A DNA stretch of 64,000 bases from UBA4720 sp038227135 (GTDB lineage Bacteria > Gemmatimonadota > Gemmatimonadetes > Gemmatimonadales > Gemmatimonadaceae). The stretch covers positions 124,001-188,000 of the forward strand of contig JBBRQC010000001.1 of the NCBI GenBank assembly GCA_038227135.1. The letters are read 5' to 3'. A program made the position numbers and the translations under genes. Each line of letters begins with the position of its first letter. Within the stretch, counting starts at the first letter, position 1. This document shows positions 1-8,730 of this stretch, piece by piece. The notes beneath the pieces are model-generated. The model searched no databases. It was not told where the DNA came from and saw only the letters and a list, made by a program, of their open reading frames with translations.

Positions 1-1066
1 CGAGCGTCATCGTGAACATCAACGGACCGAAATACCAGAACGTTCTTCGGTCTCGCTGCCAGTGCACGTACCCGCCGAGAATCCCGAGTGCGAGGAAGAC
101 AAAGGCCAGCACGAACTGCGTGCCCGGCATCGTCCCGTGGGAATCCCGCAGCCACTGCCACTTGAAGTAGAGCCACCACATTCCCACCTGCGCCGGATAG
201 TCGGCGCCGCGCTCGAGTTTCTTTCCGTACTGCTCGCGGTTGATGTTGGACATCAACCTGTCTTTGGTGAGCTTGGTGAAGGTGCAGCTCGCCTCGAGCT
301 TCGTTTCGCACGCCGTCGGCGCGCCCTCGTTGATCCCCGGGAAGTAGGCGGCACGCACCGGCTCGTAGATGAACGGCGTCAGGCCTAGCGCCAGCGCTCC
401 AACCGCGGCGAGAACGAGCTTCCAGCGCTGCAGAGTTCGCCAGCGAACGGCGAGAATGGCAAGGCCAGCGGCGGGGAGGGGAAGGAATCCGGCCGGATGG
501 TTGGAGTATCCGAGCCCGAGAAGAAAAGCGACCAGGATGAGAAGACGATCAGCCTTGGGAGAATCCGGGTTCTCCATCCACTCGATCATCAGCCAGGACA
601 CGATCGTGAAGAAGAGCAGGGAGACCGTGTACACTTTCTCGTTCACGACCGACTGGTTCCACACGGTGAACGCGGTTGCACCGATGAGAGTGGCGAGTCC
701 CGCCACCACGAGCCGCTGCCAGCGCTCGAAGATCCAGCGCGAAACGATTCTCTCGGTGATCAGGAACCAGAAACCGGCCGAGAGCGCGCTGGCGAGCGCC
801 GCCATGATGTTGATCCTGGCGCCGTACGAGACGGGCAGGGGGAGCATCGCGAACGCGTGCCCGAGCAGCATGAAGAAGGGGTTGCCGGGCGGGTGCGGAA
901 GGCCGAGCACTTTCGTGGCGGCCATGTACTCGCCGGTATCCCACATCGCTACCGATGGTGCGAGCGTCAGCAGGTAGAGAATGAATACGAGTGCCGCCGC
1001 TATCGCGGCGGGAATATATGAGGGTTTGTAACCGTTCCGATCGGAAAGGGCTGCTGTGGTTGCCAT
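1..1066 (-). CDS. DUF2723 family membrane glycosyltransferase (partial, runs off left edge)
   Basis: The first 355 codons read on the minus strand from an ATG at 1066; the 3' part lies outside the window. After a short N-terminal tail a hydrophobic helix is followed by the family's WDTGEY motif and HPPGNPFF, then several more hydrophobic segments and a WNQSVVNEKVYT stretch. Proteins of this family (DUF2723, GT117/TMEM260-like) are multi-pass membrane enzymes thought to move sugars from lipid carriers to proteins or glycans. The acidic residues of WDTGEY correspond to the usual loop-1 acidic motif of GT-C enzymes. The family call rests on these motifs and on topology; the substrate is unknown. 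No Shine-Dalgarno sequence precedes the ATG. Confidence 0.85.
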   Translation of the reverse strand, partial: MATTAALSDRNGYKPSYIPAAIAAALVFILYLLTLAPSVAMWDTGEYMAATKVLGLPHPPGNPFFMLLGHAFAMLPLPVSYGARINIMAALASALSAGFWFLITERIVSRWIFERWQRLVVAGLATLIGATAFTVWNQSVVNEKVYTVSLLFFTIVSWLMIEWMENPDSPKADRLLILVAFLLGLGYSNHPAGFLPLPAAGLAILAVRWRTLQRWKLVLAAVGALALGLTPFIYEPVRAAYFPGINEGAPTACETKLEASCTFTKLTKDRLMSNINREQYGKKLERGADYPAQVGMWWLYFKWQWLRDSHGTMPGTQFVLAFVFLALGILGGYVHWQRDRRTFWYFGPLMFTMTL

Positions 1067-1170
1067 TTATGAGAGCGAAGTACTGGTGGGACGGAGTGGA
1101 TGAATTTTAGTCACTCGGGACACCATTTGCGTCACTGGCGACTGGCATCCCCGTCAATCTAGGATCAACA

Positions 1171-1347
1171 GAACGGGTGCGAGTTGTCAGCAGCATGGCT
1201 ACGAGGTGTCAGTTCACGACGCCGGGACGTCACTCAATGGAATTGCGCCACAGGCGTCTTTGCCTTTTACTCGGACTGGCGCCCGCAACGTCCCGTCGTA
1301 GTGAACTCGCAACTAACAGCTATGCCACTGACAACTCGCACCCGTTC
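1171..1347. repeat. Long imperfect inverted repeat with 60-bp arms
   Basis: The left arm 1171-1230 pairs with the right arm 1288-1347 without gaps. The outer 20 bases match perfectly (1171-1190 with 1328-1347) and the next 40 match at 29 positions, including an 8-base run GGGACGTT/GGGACGTC-like core near 1224-1230. After one mismatch, four more bases pair outside the arms (1166-1169 with 1349-1352). The loop 1231-1287 is 57 bases. There is no T-tract, and no obvious integron attC core (RYYYAAC/GTTRRRY) at the tips. It could be a MITE-like remnant, a structured RNA or a regulatory cruciform. It ends 57 bases before dnaE2. Confidence 0.8.
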
Positions 1348-1370
1348 GGTTGCAGTCAACGACTACACCC

Positions 1371-1397
1371 TTGCTTTCGGCATTTGTTCGGTATAAC
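1371..1397 (+). promoter_or_regulatory. Putative dnaE2 promoter giving a leaderless mRNA
   Basis: TTGCTT at 1371-1376 and TATAAC at 1392-1397 are separated by 15 bases. A -10 ending at 1397 predicts transcription starting at about 1404-1405, which is the A of the dnaE2 ATG. There is no Shine-Dalgarno sequence before that ATG. The hexamer GTTCGG occurs at 1344 and again at 1386. No canonical LexA palindrome is visible, so SOS control cannot be read from the sequence. Confidence 0.55.
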
Positions 1398-1404
1398 CTG
1401 AGCC

Positions 1405-4400
1405 ATGGGATTCGTCGAGCTCAGAGCCCGGACCGCCTTTTCTTTTGGCGACGGCAGTGTTTCACCCGAAGGGCTGGCAGCTCGCGCGGCATTACTTGGT
1501 TACAGCGCAATCGGGATTACCGACACCGCGGACCTTGGAGGAATTGTCCGCTTCGGGCTCGAGGCTCGCCGCCAGAATATCAGACCGATCATCGGTGCTG
1601 AGCTCAACGTCGACGGATGTCCCACCGCCTTTCTGGCTCGCAGCAGGAATGGATTCAACAATCTGGCATCACTCGTCACCAGATCTCGCGTGGGTGAGCT
1701 CTCGACCTGGAAGAAGGGAGATGGCAAAAAGACGCGCGGGCGCCCGCGCGTTTCATGGCAGCAGATAGCAGAGCGGAGTGAAGGGTTGCAGGTGTTGACC
1801 GGTCCGGCGTCCGGACCGGTCGCATCTGTTCTGCGAGCCGGCGATTTCAAGGGAGCTGAGCGCACGCTCTGCCGGTGGCGCGATGCTTTCGGCGACAGGC
1901 TGGCGGTCGAAGTGCAGCTCCACCACACGGGCGGACACGAAGCGGCGCTGGCCACGGCGCTGATCGAGCTCGCGGAGCGGCACAAGGTGCCGTGGGTGAT
2001 ATGTCACGAGCCCCGGTACATCGACAACGACAGCCGGCTCGTGCACGATGTGCTCACTGCTCTTCGCTACGACACGACAATCGATGACGCGCTGGCGCGC
2101 GGAGTACTGCACCCGAATGGAGAATGGCGTCTGGCTTCTCCGGAGGAGATGGCCGAGCGGTGGAAGGGGCGCGAAGCGGGTCTCGAGGAGAGCGAGCGAA
2201 TTGCGTCCGAGTGCGACTTCAATCTGGCTTGGGTAAGGCCGCCGCTGCCGAAGTTTTCGGTCCCCGCGGGTTTTGACGACGATACTTTCCTGCGCGACAG
2301 AGTCTTCGCCGGCGCGCGCGACCGGTGGGGAGAAATAGACGACAAGCAGAATTCCCAGCTCGAGCACGAGCTGAGAGTCATCGTCAAGCTCGGCTTCGCC
2401 GGATTCTTTCTCGTGATGTGGGATGCGGTGGATTTCGCTCGCAAGAGGGGAATACTTTGCCAGGGGCGCGGAAGCGCCGCCAACTCCGCCGTCGCGTACT
2501 GCCTCGCCATCACCGCCGTGGATCCGGTGAAGCACGGCCTTCTGTTCGAGCGATTCCTCTCCGAGATCCGGGTCGACGGACAGACGGAAGCTCCCGACAT
2601 CGATGTGGACATCGAGCACGATCGCCGAGAAGAAGTGCTCGACTACGTCTACGACAAGTACAACCGGGCCAACGCGGCGATCACCTGCATCATACAGATG
2701 TACCGCGGGCCCAACGCGATTCTCGATTCGATGCGCGCGTTCGGGTACCCGGTCGAAATGGCGACGAATTTCTCCAAGAGGATCCACTGGAGTGATCCAG
2801 CCGAAGGAGCGAAGTACATCAAGGAGACTCTCGCTCCCAAATTCGGCCTCGATCTCGACAACCCGCGCGGCCGGACGACTCTCGCCGCGATGGCGGCGTT
2901 CGAGGGAGTGCCGCGTCTTCGCTCCACTCACGTCGGTGGATTTGTTCTGTCTTCCGCGCCGCTCGGCGACTACCTGCCGGTGGAGCACACGACCATGGGC
3001 CGGACGATTATCCAGTTCGACAAGGACGATCTCGATGCCGTCGGCATCCCGAAGTTCGACTTTCTCGGACTCGGAGCTCTGTCTCTGGTGAGGCGCTCCT
3101 TCGACATGATCGAGGTTCGCACCGGCACCAGGCCCGAGATGTACAAGCTGCCGCCCGATGATGAAGCGACCTACAGTCTGATCGCGCACGGCGAGACGAT
3201 AGGCACTTTCCAGATCGAGAGCCGCGCGCAGATCGCTTCTGTGCTGCATACGAAGCCGGATCGATTGTACGACATCGTGGTGCAGGTCGCGCTCATACGT
3301 CCCGGTCCGATCCAGGCGAATGTCGTCCACCCATATACGGCGCGTCGGCGCGGACTCGAGCCGGTGACGTACCTGCATCCCGATCTGGAGCCGATTCTCA
3401 AGCGCACGCAGGGAATCCCGATCTTTCAGGAGCAGGCGATGGCCATCGCCATGAAGCTCGGTGGCTACTCGGCCGCGCAGGCCGACGAGCTGCGGCGGAC
3501 GATGGGACATATCAGGAAAGTCGAGAAGCTGCACCGCGTACTCGAGCAGCTGCGCTCTCGCATGGTCGAGCGCGGAGTCACGGAGGATGTCGCAGCCAGG
3601 ATTGCGGAGGATCTCAAGAGCTTCGCCAACTACGGATTCCCGGAGTCGCACGCGTGGAGCTTTGCCCTGATCGCGTACGCTACCGGATATCTCAAGGCGC
3701 ACTACCCGGCGGAATTCTATGCTGGCCTGCTCAACTCCTGGCCGATGGGTTTTTATCCGCCATCAACTCTGATCCACGACGCGAGACGACATGGGCTGAA
3801 GGTCCTGCCGCCGTGCATGGGTGAAGGCGACTGGGAATGCACGACCGCTCCCACCGACAACCCGGAGAAGCCGGCGCTTCGCATCGGTTGGCGCCACATC
3901 CGCGGGCTGGGGGAGAAATCTCTCGAGGCTCTCAGGACGGCGAGGGGCTGGGATCGATTCGTGTCGATCGACGATGTGGTGCAGCGGGCGCGTCTTCAGC
4001 GAGCCGACGCGCTGCAGCTGGCGCGCGCGGGAGCATTCGGCTGCTGGGAGCCGGACCGCCGCCGCGCGGCGTGGGTCGCCATGCGCGCGGTGGGAGACAG
4101 CCTGCCTCTCGCTCCGGCGCGCCGGACGCCGTACAGCCCGAGAGCGCTCACGCGCGACGAGCTGATTTTCCTCGACTACTTCTCTGTCGGCATAAGCGTC
4201 AGCGGCCATCCCATGGAGCATATGCGGGAGAAGCTGCGCGCGGCGGGAGCCCTCGACTCGAGGGAGCTCGAGCAGCTGGAAGGCGGCGAGCGCATAGTCA
4301 CGGCCGGACTGGTGACTATTCGCCAACAGCCGCAGAGCGCAAAGGGGACGGTGTTTCTGCTGATGGAAGACGAATTCGGTTTCATCAACGTGATCGTGTC

Positions 4401-4563
4401 GAAGAAGATGGTCGAGAAATATTCGGAGGTCGTGAAGTTTTCGACGTTCGTGGTCGTGCAGGGAAGGTTCGAGCGCGACGGTGGCGTGAGGAATGTCATC
4501 GGGCAGAAGTTCAGCGAGCTCGAGGTGAAGGAGCTGGTCCACACTTCGCGGGACTTCCACTAA
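1405..4563 (+). CDS. dnaE2: Error-prone DNA polymerase III alpha subunit DnaE2 (ImuC)
   Basis: At 1052 residues this has the length of DnaE2, shorter than replicative DnaE. The order is an N-terminal PHP domain (about residues 1-210, with ITDTADLGG), the polymerase III palm with catalytic carboxylates in PDIDVD (397-402) and KFDFLGLG near 552, fingers and helix-hairpin-helix, then a C-terminal OB-fold. The final SRDFH is the hallmark DnaE2 ending. DnaE2 replaces the replicase during translesion, mutagenic synthesis and normally works with ImuA/ImuB (inactive DinB-like), often under LexA. No imuA or imuB is in this window. The start is the ATG at 1405, directly behind a -10 box. Long open frames on the opposite strand are shadows of this gene. 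Confidence 0.95.
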   Translation: MGFVELRARTAFSFGDGSVSPEGLAARAALLGYSAIGITDTADLGGIVRFGLEARRQNIRPIIGAELNVDGCPTAFLARSRNGFNNLASLVTRSRVGELSTWKKGDGKKTRGRPRVSWQQIAERSEGLQVLTGPASGPVASVLRAGDFKGAERTLCRWRDAFGDRLAVEVQLHHTGGHEAALATALIELAERHKVPWVICHEPRYIDNDSRLVHDVLTALRYDTTIDDALARGVLHPNGEWRLASPEEMAERWKGREAGLEESERIASECDFNLAWVRPPLPKFSVPAGFDDDTFLRDRVFAGARDRWGEIDDKQNSQLEHELRVIVKLGFAGFFLVMWDAVDFARKRGILCQGRGSAANSAVAYCLAITAVDPVKHGLLFERFLSEIRVDGQTEAPDIDVDIEHDRREEVLDYVYDKYNRANAAITCIIQMYRGPNAILDSMRAFGYPVEMATNFSKRIHWSDPAEGAKYIKETLAPKFGLDLDNPRGRTTLAAMAAFEGVPRLRSTHVGGFVLSSAPLGDYLPVEHTTMGRTIIQFDKDDLDAVGIPKFDFLGLGALSLVRRSFDMIEVRTGTRPEMYKLPPDDEATYSLIAHGETIGTFQIESRAQIASVLHTKPDRLYDIVVQVALIRPGPIQANVVHPYTARRRGLEPVTYLHPDLEPILKRTQGIPIFQEQAMAIAMKLGGYSAAQADELRRTMGHIRKVEKLHRVLEQLRSRMVERGVTEDVAARIAEDLKSFANYGFPESHAWSFALIAYATGYLKAHYPAEFYAGLLNSWPMGFYPPSTLIHDARRHGLKVLPPCMGEGDWECTTAPTDNPEKPALRIGWRHIRGLGEKSLEALRTARGWDRFVSIDDVVQRARLQRADALQLARAGAFGCWEPDRRRAAWVAMRAVGDSLPLAPARRTPYSPRALTRDELIFLDYFSVGISVSGHPMEHMREKLRAAGALDSRELEQLEGGERIVTAGLVTIRQQPQSAKGTVFLLMEDEFGFINVIVSKKMVEKYSEVVKFSTFVVVQGRFERDGGVRNVIGQKFSELEVKELVHTSRDFH

Positions 4564-4624
4564 GCTGCCACGCCGGCAGAGGGTCGCCTTGCCCGTGAAG
4601 TGAGCGAGACGTTATCGTAGGCGG

Positions 4625-5689
4625 ATGCAGCACAAGCAGCATTCGGGACGCGCCTTCGCGAGCGACAACTGGGCCGGCGTGCACCCGGAAGTCCTCGAAG
4701 CGATGGCGGCGGCGAACGTCGGGCACGTTCCCTCGTACGGCACCGATCCGTACACCCACGATGCCGTGAGCAGGATCGGAGCGGAGCTCGGCGGCGAGGC
4801 CGAGATATTTCTGGTATTCAGCGGCACTGCCGCGAATGTGCTCTGCCTCCAGAGCATGGTGAAGTCGCACCAGGCCGTAATCTGCGCCGAGACCGCTCAC
4901 GTCTACACGTCGGAGTGCGGCGCAGCGGAGAAGAACATCGGCTGCAAGCTGCTCGCGGTGCCCTCTCCGAACGGCAAGATCACGGTGCAGGGGATTCGCG
5001 CACACCTCCATCACATTGGCGACGAGCACCACGCACAGCCCCGCGCCATCTCGATCACACAGGCAACCGAATACGGCACGGTATACACACCGGAGGAAAT
5101 CCGGGCGATCGCGGATTTCGCGCACTCCAATTCACTGCTGCTGCACATGGATGGCGCCAGGATCTTCAACGCCGCCGTCCACCTGAATGCCCCGCTGAAA
5201 GCGTTGACGAGCGAGGTGGGAGTGGATGCGCTCTCATTCGGGGGCACCAAGAATGGCCTCATCGCCGGAGAGGCGGTGGTGTTCTTCAAGCGGGTTCTCG
5301 CCGATGACTTCGAGTTCAGGCGCATGCAGGGGATGCAGCTGTCATCGAAGATGCGATTCATATCCGCCCAGTTCAGCGCGCTGCTTTCCAATGGCCTCTG
5401 GAAGCGCAGCGCTCAGCACGCGAACAGGATGGCGCAGCTGCTCGCCAGCGAGCTGGCCGGAATACAGGGAGTCGCGCTGACGCAGGCGGTCGAAGCCAAC
5501 GAGGTCTTCGTTACGCTGCCGCGACAGATAATTCCGGGGCTTCAGGAGCGGTGGCCATTCCACATCTGGAACGAGTCGACGGCGGAGGCGCGCCTCATAA
5601 CTTCTTTCGACACGGCCGGAGCCGACATCGCGGATTTCGTTTCCCTCGTACGCGAAACAATCGGCTCCAAGGAGAAGCAATGGATCTGA
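4625..5689 (+). CDS. ltaE: Low-specificity threonine aldolase
   Basis: This is a 354-residue fold-type I PLP enzyme. SFGGTKNG carries the PLP lysine (K209), and HMDGARIFNA supplies the aspartate that contacts the cofactor ring. Members cleave L-threonine or L-allo-threonine to glycine and acetaldehyde in the cytosol and can act in reverse as a glycine source. The N-terminus FASDNWAG is typical. The gene follows dnaE2 by about 60 bases. Its stop codon lies inside the start of the next gene (10-base overlap), so the two are probably co-transcribed. The alternative of another beta-eliminating lyase is unlikely given the motif set. Confidence 0.9.
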   Translation: MQHKQHSGRAFASDNWAGVHPEVLEAMAAANVGHVPSYGTDPYTHDAVSRIGAELGGEAEIFLVFSGTAANVLCLQSMVKSHQAVICAETAHVYTSECGAAEKNIGCKLLAVPSPNGKITVQGIRAHLHHIGDEHHAQPRAISITQATEYGTVYTPEEIRAIADFAHSNSLLLHMDGARIFNAAVHLNAPLKALTSEVGVDALSFGGTKNGLIAGEAVVFFKRVLADDFEFRRMQGMQLSSKMRFISAQFSALLSNGLWKRSAQHANRMAQLLASELAGIQGVALTQAVEANEVFVTLPRQIIPGLQERWPFHIWNESTAEARLITSFDTAGADIADFVSLVRETIGSKEKQWI

Positions 5690-6384
5690 AGAACGCCGCG
5701 GTGCTGGTCACCGGCGGAAGCTGCGGGATCGGGTTCGAGACGGCGCGCTTGCTGCGAGAGCGTGGGGCCCGCGTCGCGATCTGCGCCCGGCACAACGACG
5801 TGCTCGAGTCCGCCTCGCAGCAGCTCGGCGCGTTACCCATCGTGGCCGACGTAAGCAATGAAGACGACGTGCTGCGAATGATCCGCGAGGTCGTCAAGGA
5901 ATACCCCGACTACAACGTGCTGATCAACAACGCCGGCTTTGGCGCCTTTGCGCCTCTCGTGGATCTTACAGCCGAGGAATTCTTTCGGGTCTGGCAGACC
6001 AACGTGCTGGGGGCGATGCTCGTGGCGCGGGAATCGGCGAAGCACTTCGTCGGCCGCAGTTACGGGAACATCGTCAACATCTCGTCCACCGCTGGTCACC
6101 ACGGCTTCGCCAACGGCTCTGCGTACTGCTCGAGCAAATTCGCGGTGAACGCGCTAACCGAGTGCTGGCGCGTCGAGCTGAGACGGCACCATGTCCGGGT
6201 AATGCAGGTAAATCCGAGCGAGGTGCTTACAAACTTCGGAGAGCGGGAGCCCTCAACCAGCAAGCCCTACAATCCGAGCAAGCTGCACGCGTCCGACATC
6301 GCTCACGTCATTGCGAGCATGCTGGAGATCGAGGACAGAGGCTTCGTCACCGAGTCCACGATCTGGGCGACGAATCCGAAATAG
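5680..6384 (+). CDS. Short-chain dehydrogenase/reductase
   Basis: 234 residues if started at the ATG at 5680, which overlaps the aldolase stop and has an AAGGAG ribosome binding site at 5669-5674. A reading frame extends upstream, but only inside the aldolase gene. The cofactor motif is TGGSCGIG (about 11-18), followed by INNAG and the catalytic Ser and YxxxK in SAYCSSK. The classical SDR order and length fit an NAD(P)-dependent oxidoreductase. The pairing with a threonine aldolase hints at amino-alcohol or hydroxy-acid chemistry (for example a 3-hydroxy acid dehydrogenase), but the substrate is not readable from sequence. Confidence 0.88.
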   Translation: MDLKNAAVLVTGGSCGIGFETARLLRERGARVAICARHNDVLESASQQLGALPIVADVSNEDDVLRMIREVVKEYPDYNVLINNAGFGAFAPLVDLTAEEFFRVWQTNVLGAMLVARESAKHFVGRSYGNIVNISSTAGHHGFANGSAYCSSKFAVNALTECWRVELRRHHVRVMQVNPSEVLTNFGEREPSTSKPYNPSKLHASDIAHVIASMLEIEDRGFVTESTIWATNPK

Positions 6385-6461
6385 GGCTTGTTCGAAGGGC
6401 ACTGATAACTGCACCTGTAGTGAGATTTGCAGATTGCCCCAGATGCCAGCATTCAGCGAAG

Positions 6462-7091
6462 TCAGTTCGGGAGCGAGAACCTGATCTCCGCGGCGCTCAC
6501 CACCAGCTGAGCGGCCCCCCCGATCCCAAGCCTCTCCGTGTTAACGCTTAGGTCGTAATTCTCGTGAGCCCGGCGGTCCCGTTCCCAATGGAGCCGCACC
6601 CATTGGTCGCGCTCCTTGTTCGTATTGTCGACGAGTCGCGCGGCTTCTTCGGCATCCACGGCTTCGCGCTGCATCGTGCGCGCGATCAGCGCTTTCCTCG
6701 GCGCGTAGCAGAAGATGTGAAGCGCGTCCTCACGCTCGGCGAGCATCTCCTGGGCCCCGCGGCCGACCACTACGACCGGGCCCCGCGCAATCGCTTCCTC
6801 TATGATGTGGCGGGTGACTTCGATCAGCTGCTCGTCAGTGGGCCGCTTGGACGCGGCGATCGGCGAAGCCCACTCCTGAGACCCCATCGCCATCGCCGAT
6901 GTGAGTCGCTCCACCAGCGAGGGAACGCGCTCCTCGCGGTCCCGGACTTCCGCGATGCTCAATCCCATGCGTGTGGCGACGGCGTCAACGACCGCGTTGT
7001 CGAGGAGCGACCAGCCAAGAGCTTTGGCGGTGAGCGCAGCGACCTCAGATCCTCCCGACCCGTACAGCCGCGAGACGGTGAGAATCGGCAC
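6462..7091 (-). CDS. Cytidylate kinase-like family protein
   Basis: 209 residues starting at GTG 7091, four bases after the stop of the upstream AAA+ gene. The N-terminus MPILTVSRLYGSGGSEVA resembles the Cytidylate_kin2 family, where the phosphate-binding loop is GSGGxE rather than the canonical GxxGxGKG. The middle has VVVVGRGAQEML and arginine-rich lid residues (RTMQRE). Some family members are fused to or sit beside transporters and regulators; most are uncharacterised. A nucleotide or small-molecule kinase role is plausible, but classic CMP kinase activity is not assured. Confidence 0.8.
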   Translation of the reverse strand: MPILTVSRLYGSGGSEVAALTAKALGWSLLDNAVVDAVATRMGLSIAEVRDREERVPSLVERLTSAMAMGSQEWASPIAASKRPTDEQLIEVTRHIIEEAIARGPVVVVGRGAQEMLAEREDALHIFCYAPRKALIARTMQREAVDAEEAARLVDNTNKERDQWVRLHWERDRRAHENYDLSVNTERLGIGGAAQLVVSAAEIRFSLPN

Positions 7092-7094
7092 TGC

Positions 7095-8543
7095 TCAGTC
7101 CTGATAGGGCCGGCGCCGTTTCTCCTCGACCACGCGCCCGTACTGGCCGGCGTCCGAGCGCGCGATTTTTTTCCTCGCAACGAGAGACTCGAGCACCAGT
7201 TCACACCCCGCCGCGACGACCGGTAGATCGTCCATTGGCGCCAGACCAGCGGTGTTCACCACCTGCATCAGACCAGGAACGCTGCCAAAGCCCTCGACGA
7301 CCGCATCGACCGGCACATCGTCCGTGACCTGCAACGCGCCGCCGACATCGAACCACATGATGATTTCGTCGGTGTTGAGTCCGCCGGCACGATCCTGATA
7401 CGTGGCGTCCGCCGCGCGGCGAATCAGCTCTCTCGCGATCGCGTGGCCACCCACCAGCTCCCCTTCGTATTCGAGCTCCATTTTTCCCGTGATCGCGGGG
7501 AGCGCCGCATAGATGTCAGCGATGCGAGGCACGATGTCGCGCTCGCCCGTCTGAATGGCTCTTCGCTCGGCGTTCGACACCACGTTCTCGAGAACAGTGA
7601 TCGGCATCCGCTGCGAGACCCCGGACCGCTTGTCGATGCGCTTGTCGTTTCGCGCCTCGAAGGCGACGCGCTCGATGACCTCGGCGATGAAGTCCGGAAC
7701 ACGGACCTTGCCGGCACCACGTGCCGTCCACGCTTCCTGATTCGTGATCGCCATTCCGAGCTCGACGCTCTCGGGGTAGTGCGTCATTACCTCGCTCCCG
7801 ATGCGGTCCTTCAGCGGCGTGATGATCTTGCCGCGGGCCGTATAGTCCTCGGGATTGGCCGTGAAGCAAAGCATGACATCCAGCGGCAGTCTCACCGGAT
7901 ATCCTTTGATCTGCACATCGCCTTCCTGCATGATGTTGAACAAGCTCACCTGGACCTTTCCCGCCAGATCCGGGAGCTCGTTCAAGGCGAAAATGCCCCG
8001 GTTCGCCCGCGGCAGCATTCCGTAGTGCATCGTGAGCTCGTCGCCCAGTATGTGTCCCCCGCGCGCGGCCTTGATGGGATCCAGATCGCCGATGATGTCG
8101 GCGACTGTCACGTCGGGCGTAGCCAGCTTCTCGACGTAGCGCATGTCGGGATCGAGCCACGCGATCGGCGTGTCCTCGCCGGCCTCCTTGAGGAGGTTCT
8201 TTCCATACTTGGAGATCGGCGCGAACGGATTGTCATTCACCTCGCTGCCGGCGATGATCGGAAGTGCCGGATCGAGCAACGTGGTGATAGCTCGGAGGAT
8301 GCGGGACTTGGCCTGACCGCGGAGTCCCAGCAGGATGAAATTGTGGCGGCTGAGAAGCGCATTGACGATCTGCGGCATGACCGTCTCCTCATAGCCGACT
8401 ACGCCATTGAAGATGGGCTTCCTGGTCGCTAGGCGAGTGAGAAGATTCCCGCGGAGCTCATCCTTGACCGACAACTGCTTTCGGTCCGCAGCACCGAAGG
8501 CCGAGCGCTTGAGTGCGCCAAATGTTTCTGGGTAAACCGACAA
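7095..8543 (-). CDS. AAA+ ATPase of the magnesium-chelatase/MoxR type
   Basis: 482 residues. The likely start is TTG 8543, which has GGAGA five to six bases upstream. Walker A is GLRGQAKS, Walker B is GIFALNELP, and sensor-1 is CFTANPEDY. The arrangement matches chelatase subunit I/MoxR AAA+ proteins, which remodel partners usually carrying VWA domains. No VWA gene is next to it here; the downstream gene is the kinase-like protein, four bases away. Proteins of this length with this LPRANRGIFALNELPDL region occur in Gemmatimonadota, Actinobacteria and Acidobacteria. The target is unknown. Confidence 0.85.
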   Translation of the reverse strand: MSVYPETFGALKRSAFGAADRKQLSVKDELRGNLLTRLATRKPIFNGVVGYEETVMPQIVNALLSRHNFILLGLRGQAKSRILRAITTLLDPALPIIAGSEVNDNPFAPISKYGKNLLKEAGEDTPIAWLDPDMRYVEKLATPDVTVADIIGDLDPIKAARGGHILGDELTMHYGMLPRANRGIFALNELPDLAGKVQVSLFNIMQEGDVQIKGYPVRLPLDVMLCFTANPEDYTARGKIITPLKDRIGSEVMTHYPESVELGMAITNQEAWTARGAGKVRVPDFIAEVIERVAFEARNDKRIDKRSGVSQRMPITVLENVVSNAERRAIQTGERDIVPRIADIYAALPAITGKMELEYEGELVGGHAIARELIRRAADATYQDRAGGLNTDEIIMWFDVGGALQVTDDVPVDAVVEGFGSVPGLMQVVNTAGLAPMDDLPVVAAGCELVLESLVARKKIARSDAGQYGRVVEEKRRRPYQD

Positions 8544-8620
8544 CTGATTCTCCGGGGAAATTCGCTGCTTTACGAGTTAATCTAGCCCACGCATCAGAGG
8601 GCAACCAGACGGCTCTGCCC

Positions 8621-8648
8621 TTGACACGGCCTTCAGAAGAGATAAATT
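8621..8648 (+). promoter_or_regulatory. Sigma-70 promoter of the small lipoprotein gene
   Basis: A perfect TTGACA at 8621-8626, a 16-base spacer and TAAATT at 8643-8648. This predicts a start near 8655 and a leader of about 75 bases ending in an AAGGAGA ribosome binding site at 8718-8724, six bases before the ATG. It is the closest to consensus of the promoters I see in the window. Confidence 0.7.
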
Positions 8649-8730
8649 TTCGCCCGCGCCAAAAACGGGCCCGCGATCGCGTGCACGGACCGGCGATTTA
8701 TTCCACGTCAGCCTCCAAAGGAGATCGTAA

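Larger units (their letters stand above)
1067..1404. other. Intergenic region between divergent DUF2723 and dnaE2 genes
   Basis: This is the only stretch over 300 bases without a gene. It holds a long imperfect palindrome (separate entry) and the dnaE2 promoter at its right end. A possible minus-strand -10 (TAAAAT, near 1103-1108) could serve the DUF2723 gene. Small reading frames inside the palindrome have no coding character and change along with the repeat arms, so I do not call a gene here. Confidence 0.7.

Noticed and set aside
1166..1352. Palindrome as an integron attC site or retron msr-msd
   Set aside because: No RYYYAAC/GTTRRRY core, no integrase, no reverse transcriptase or branching guanosine context; size and loop do not fit well.
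1344..1397. LexA operator in front of dnaE2
   Set aside because: GTTC occurs twice 42 bases apart, without the inverted half sites or spacing of known LexA boxes.
1177..1401. Two small frames in the gap before dnaE2
   Set aside because: They lie inside the palindrome arms and have no ribosome site, motif or plausible composition.
1753..3702. 649-codon open frame on the minus strand inside dnaE2
   Set aside because: It runs antisense to a well-conserved polymerase; its predicted protein is Arg/His/Val-rich with no motif. High-GC codon use on the coding strand often keeps opposite-strand frames open.
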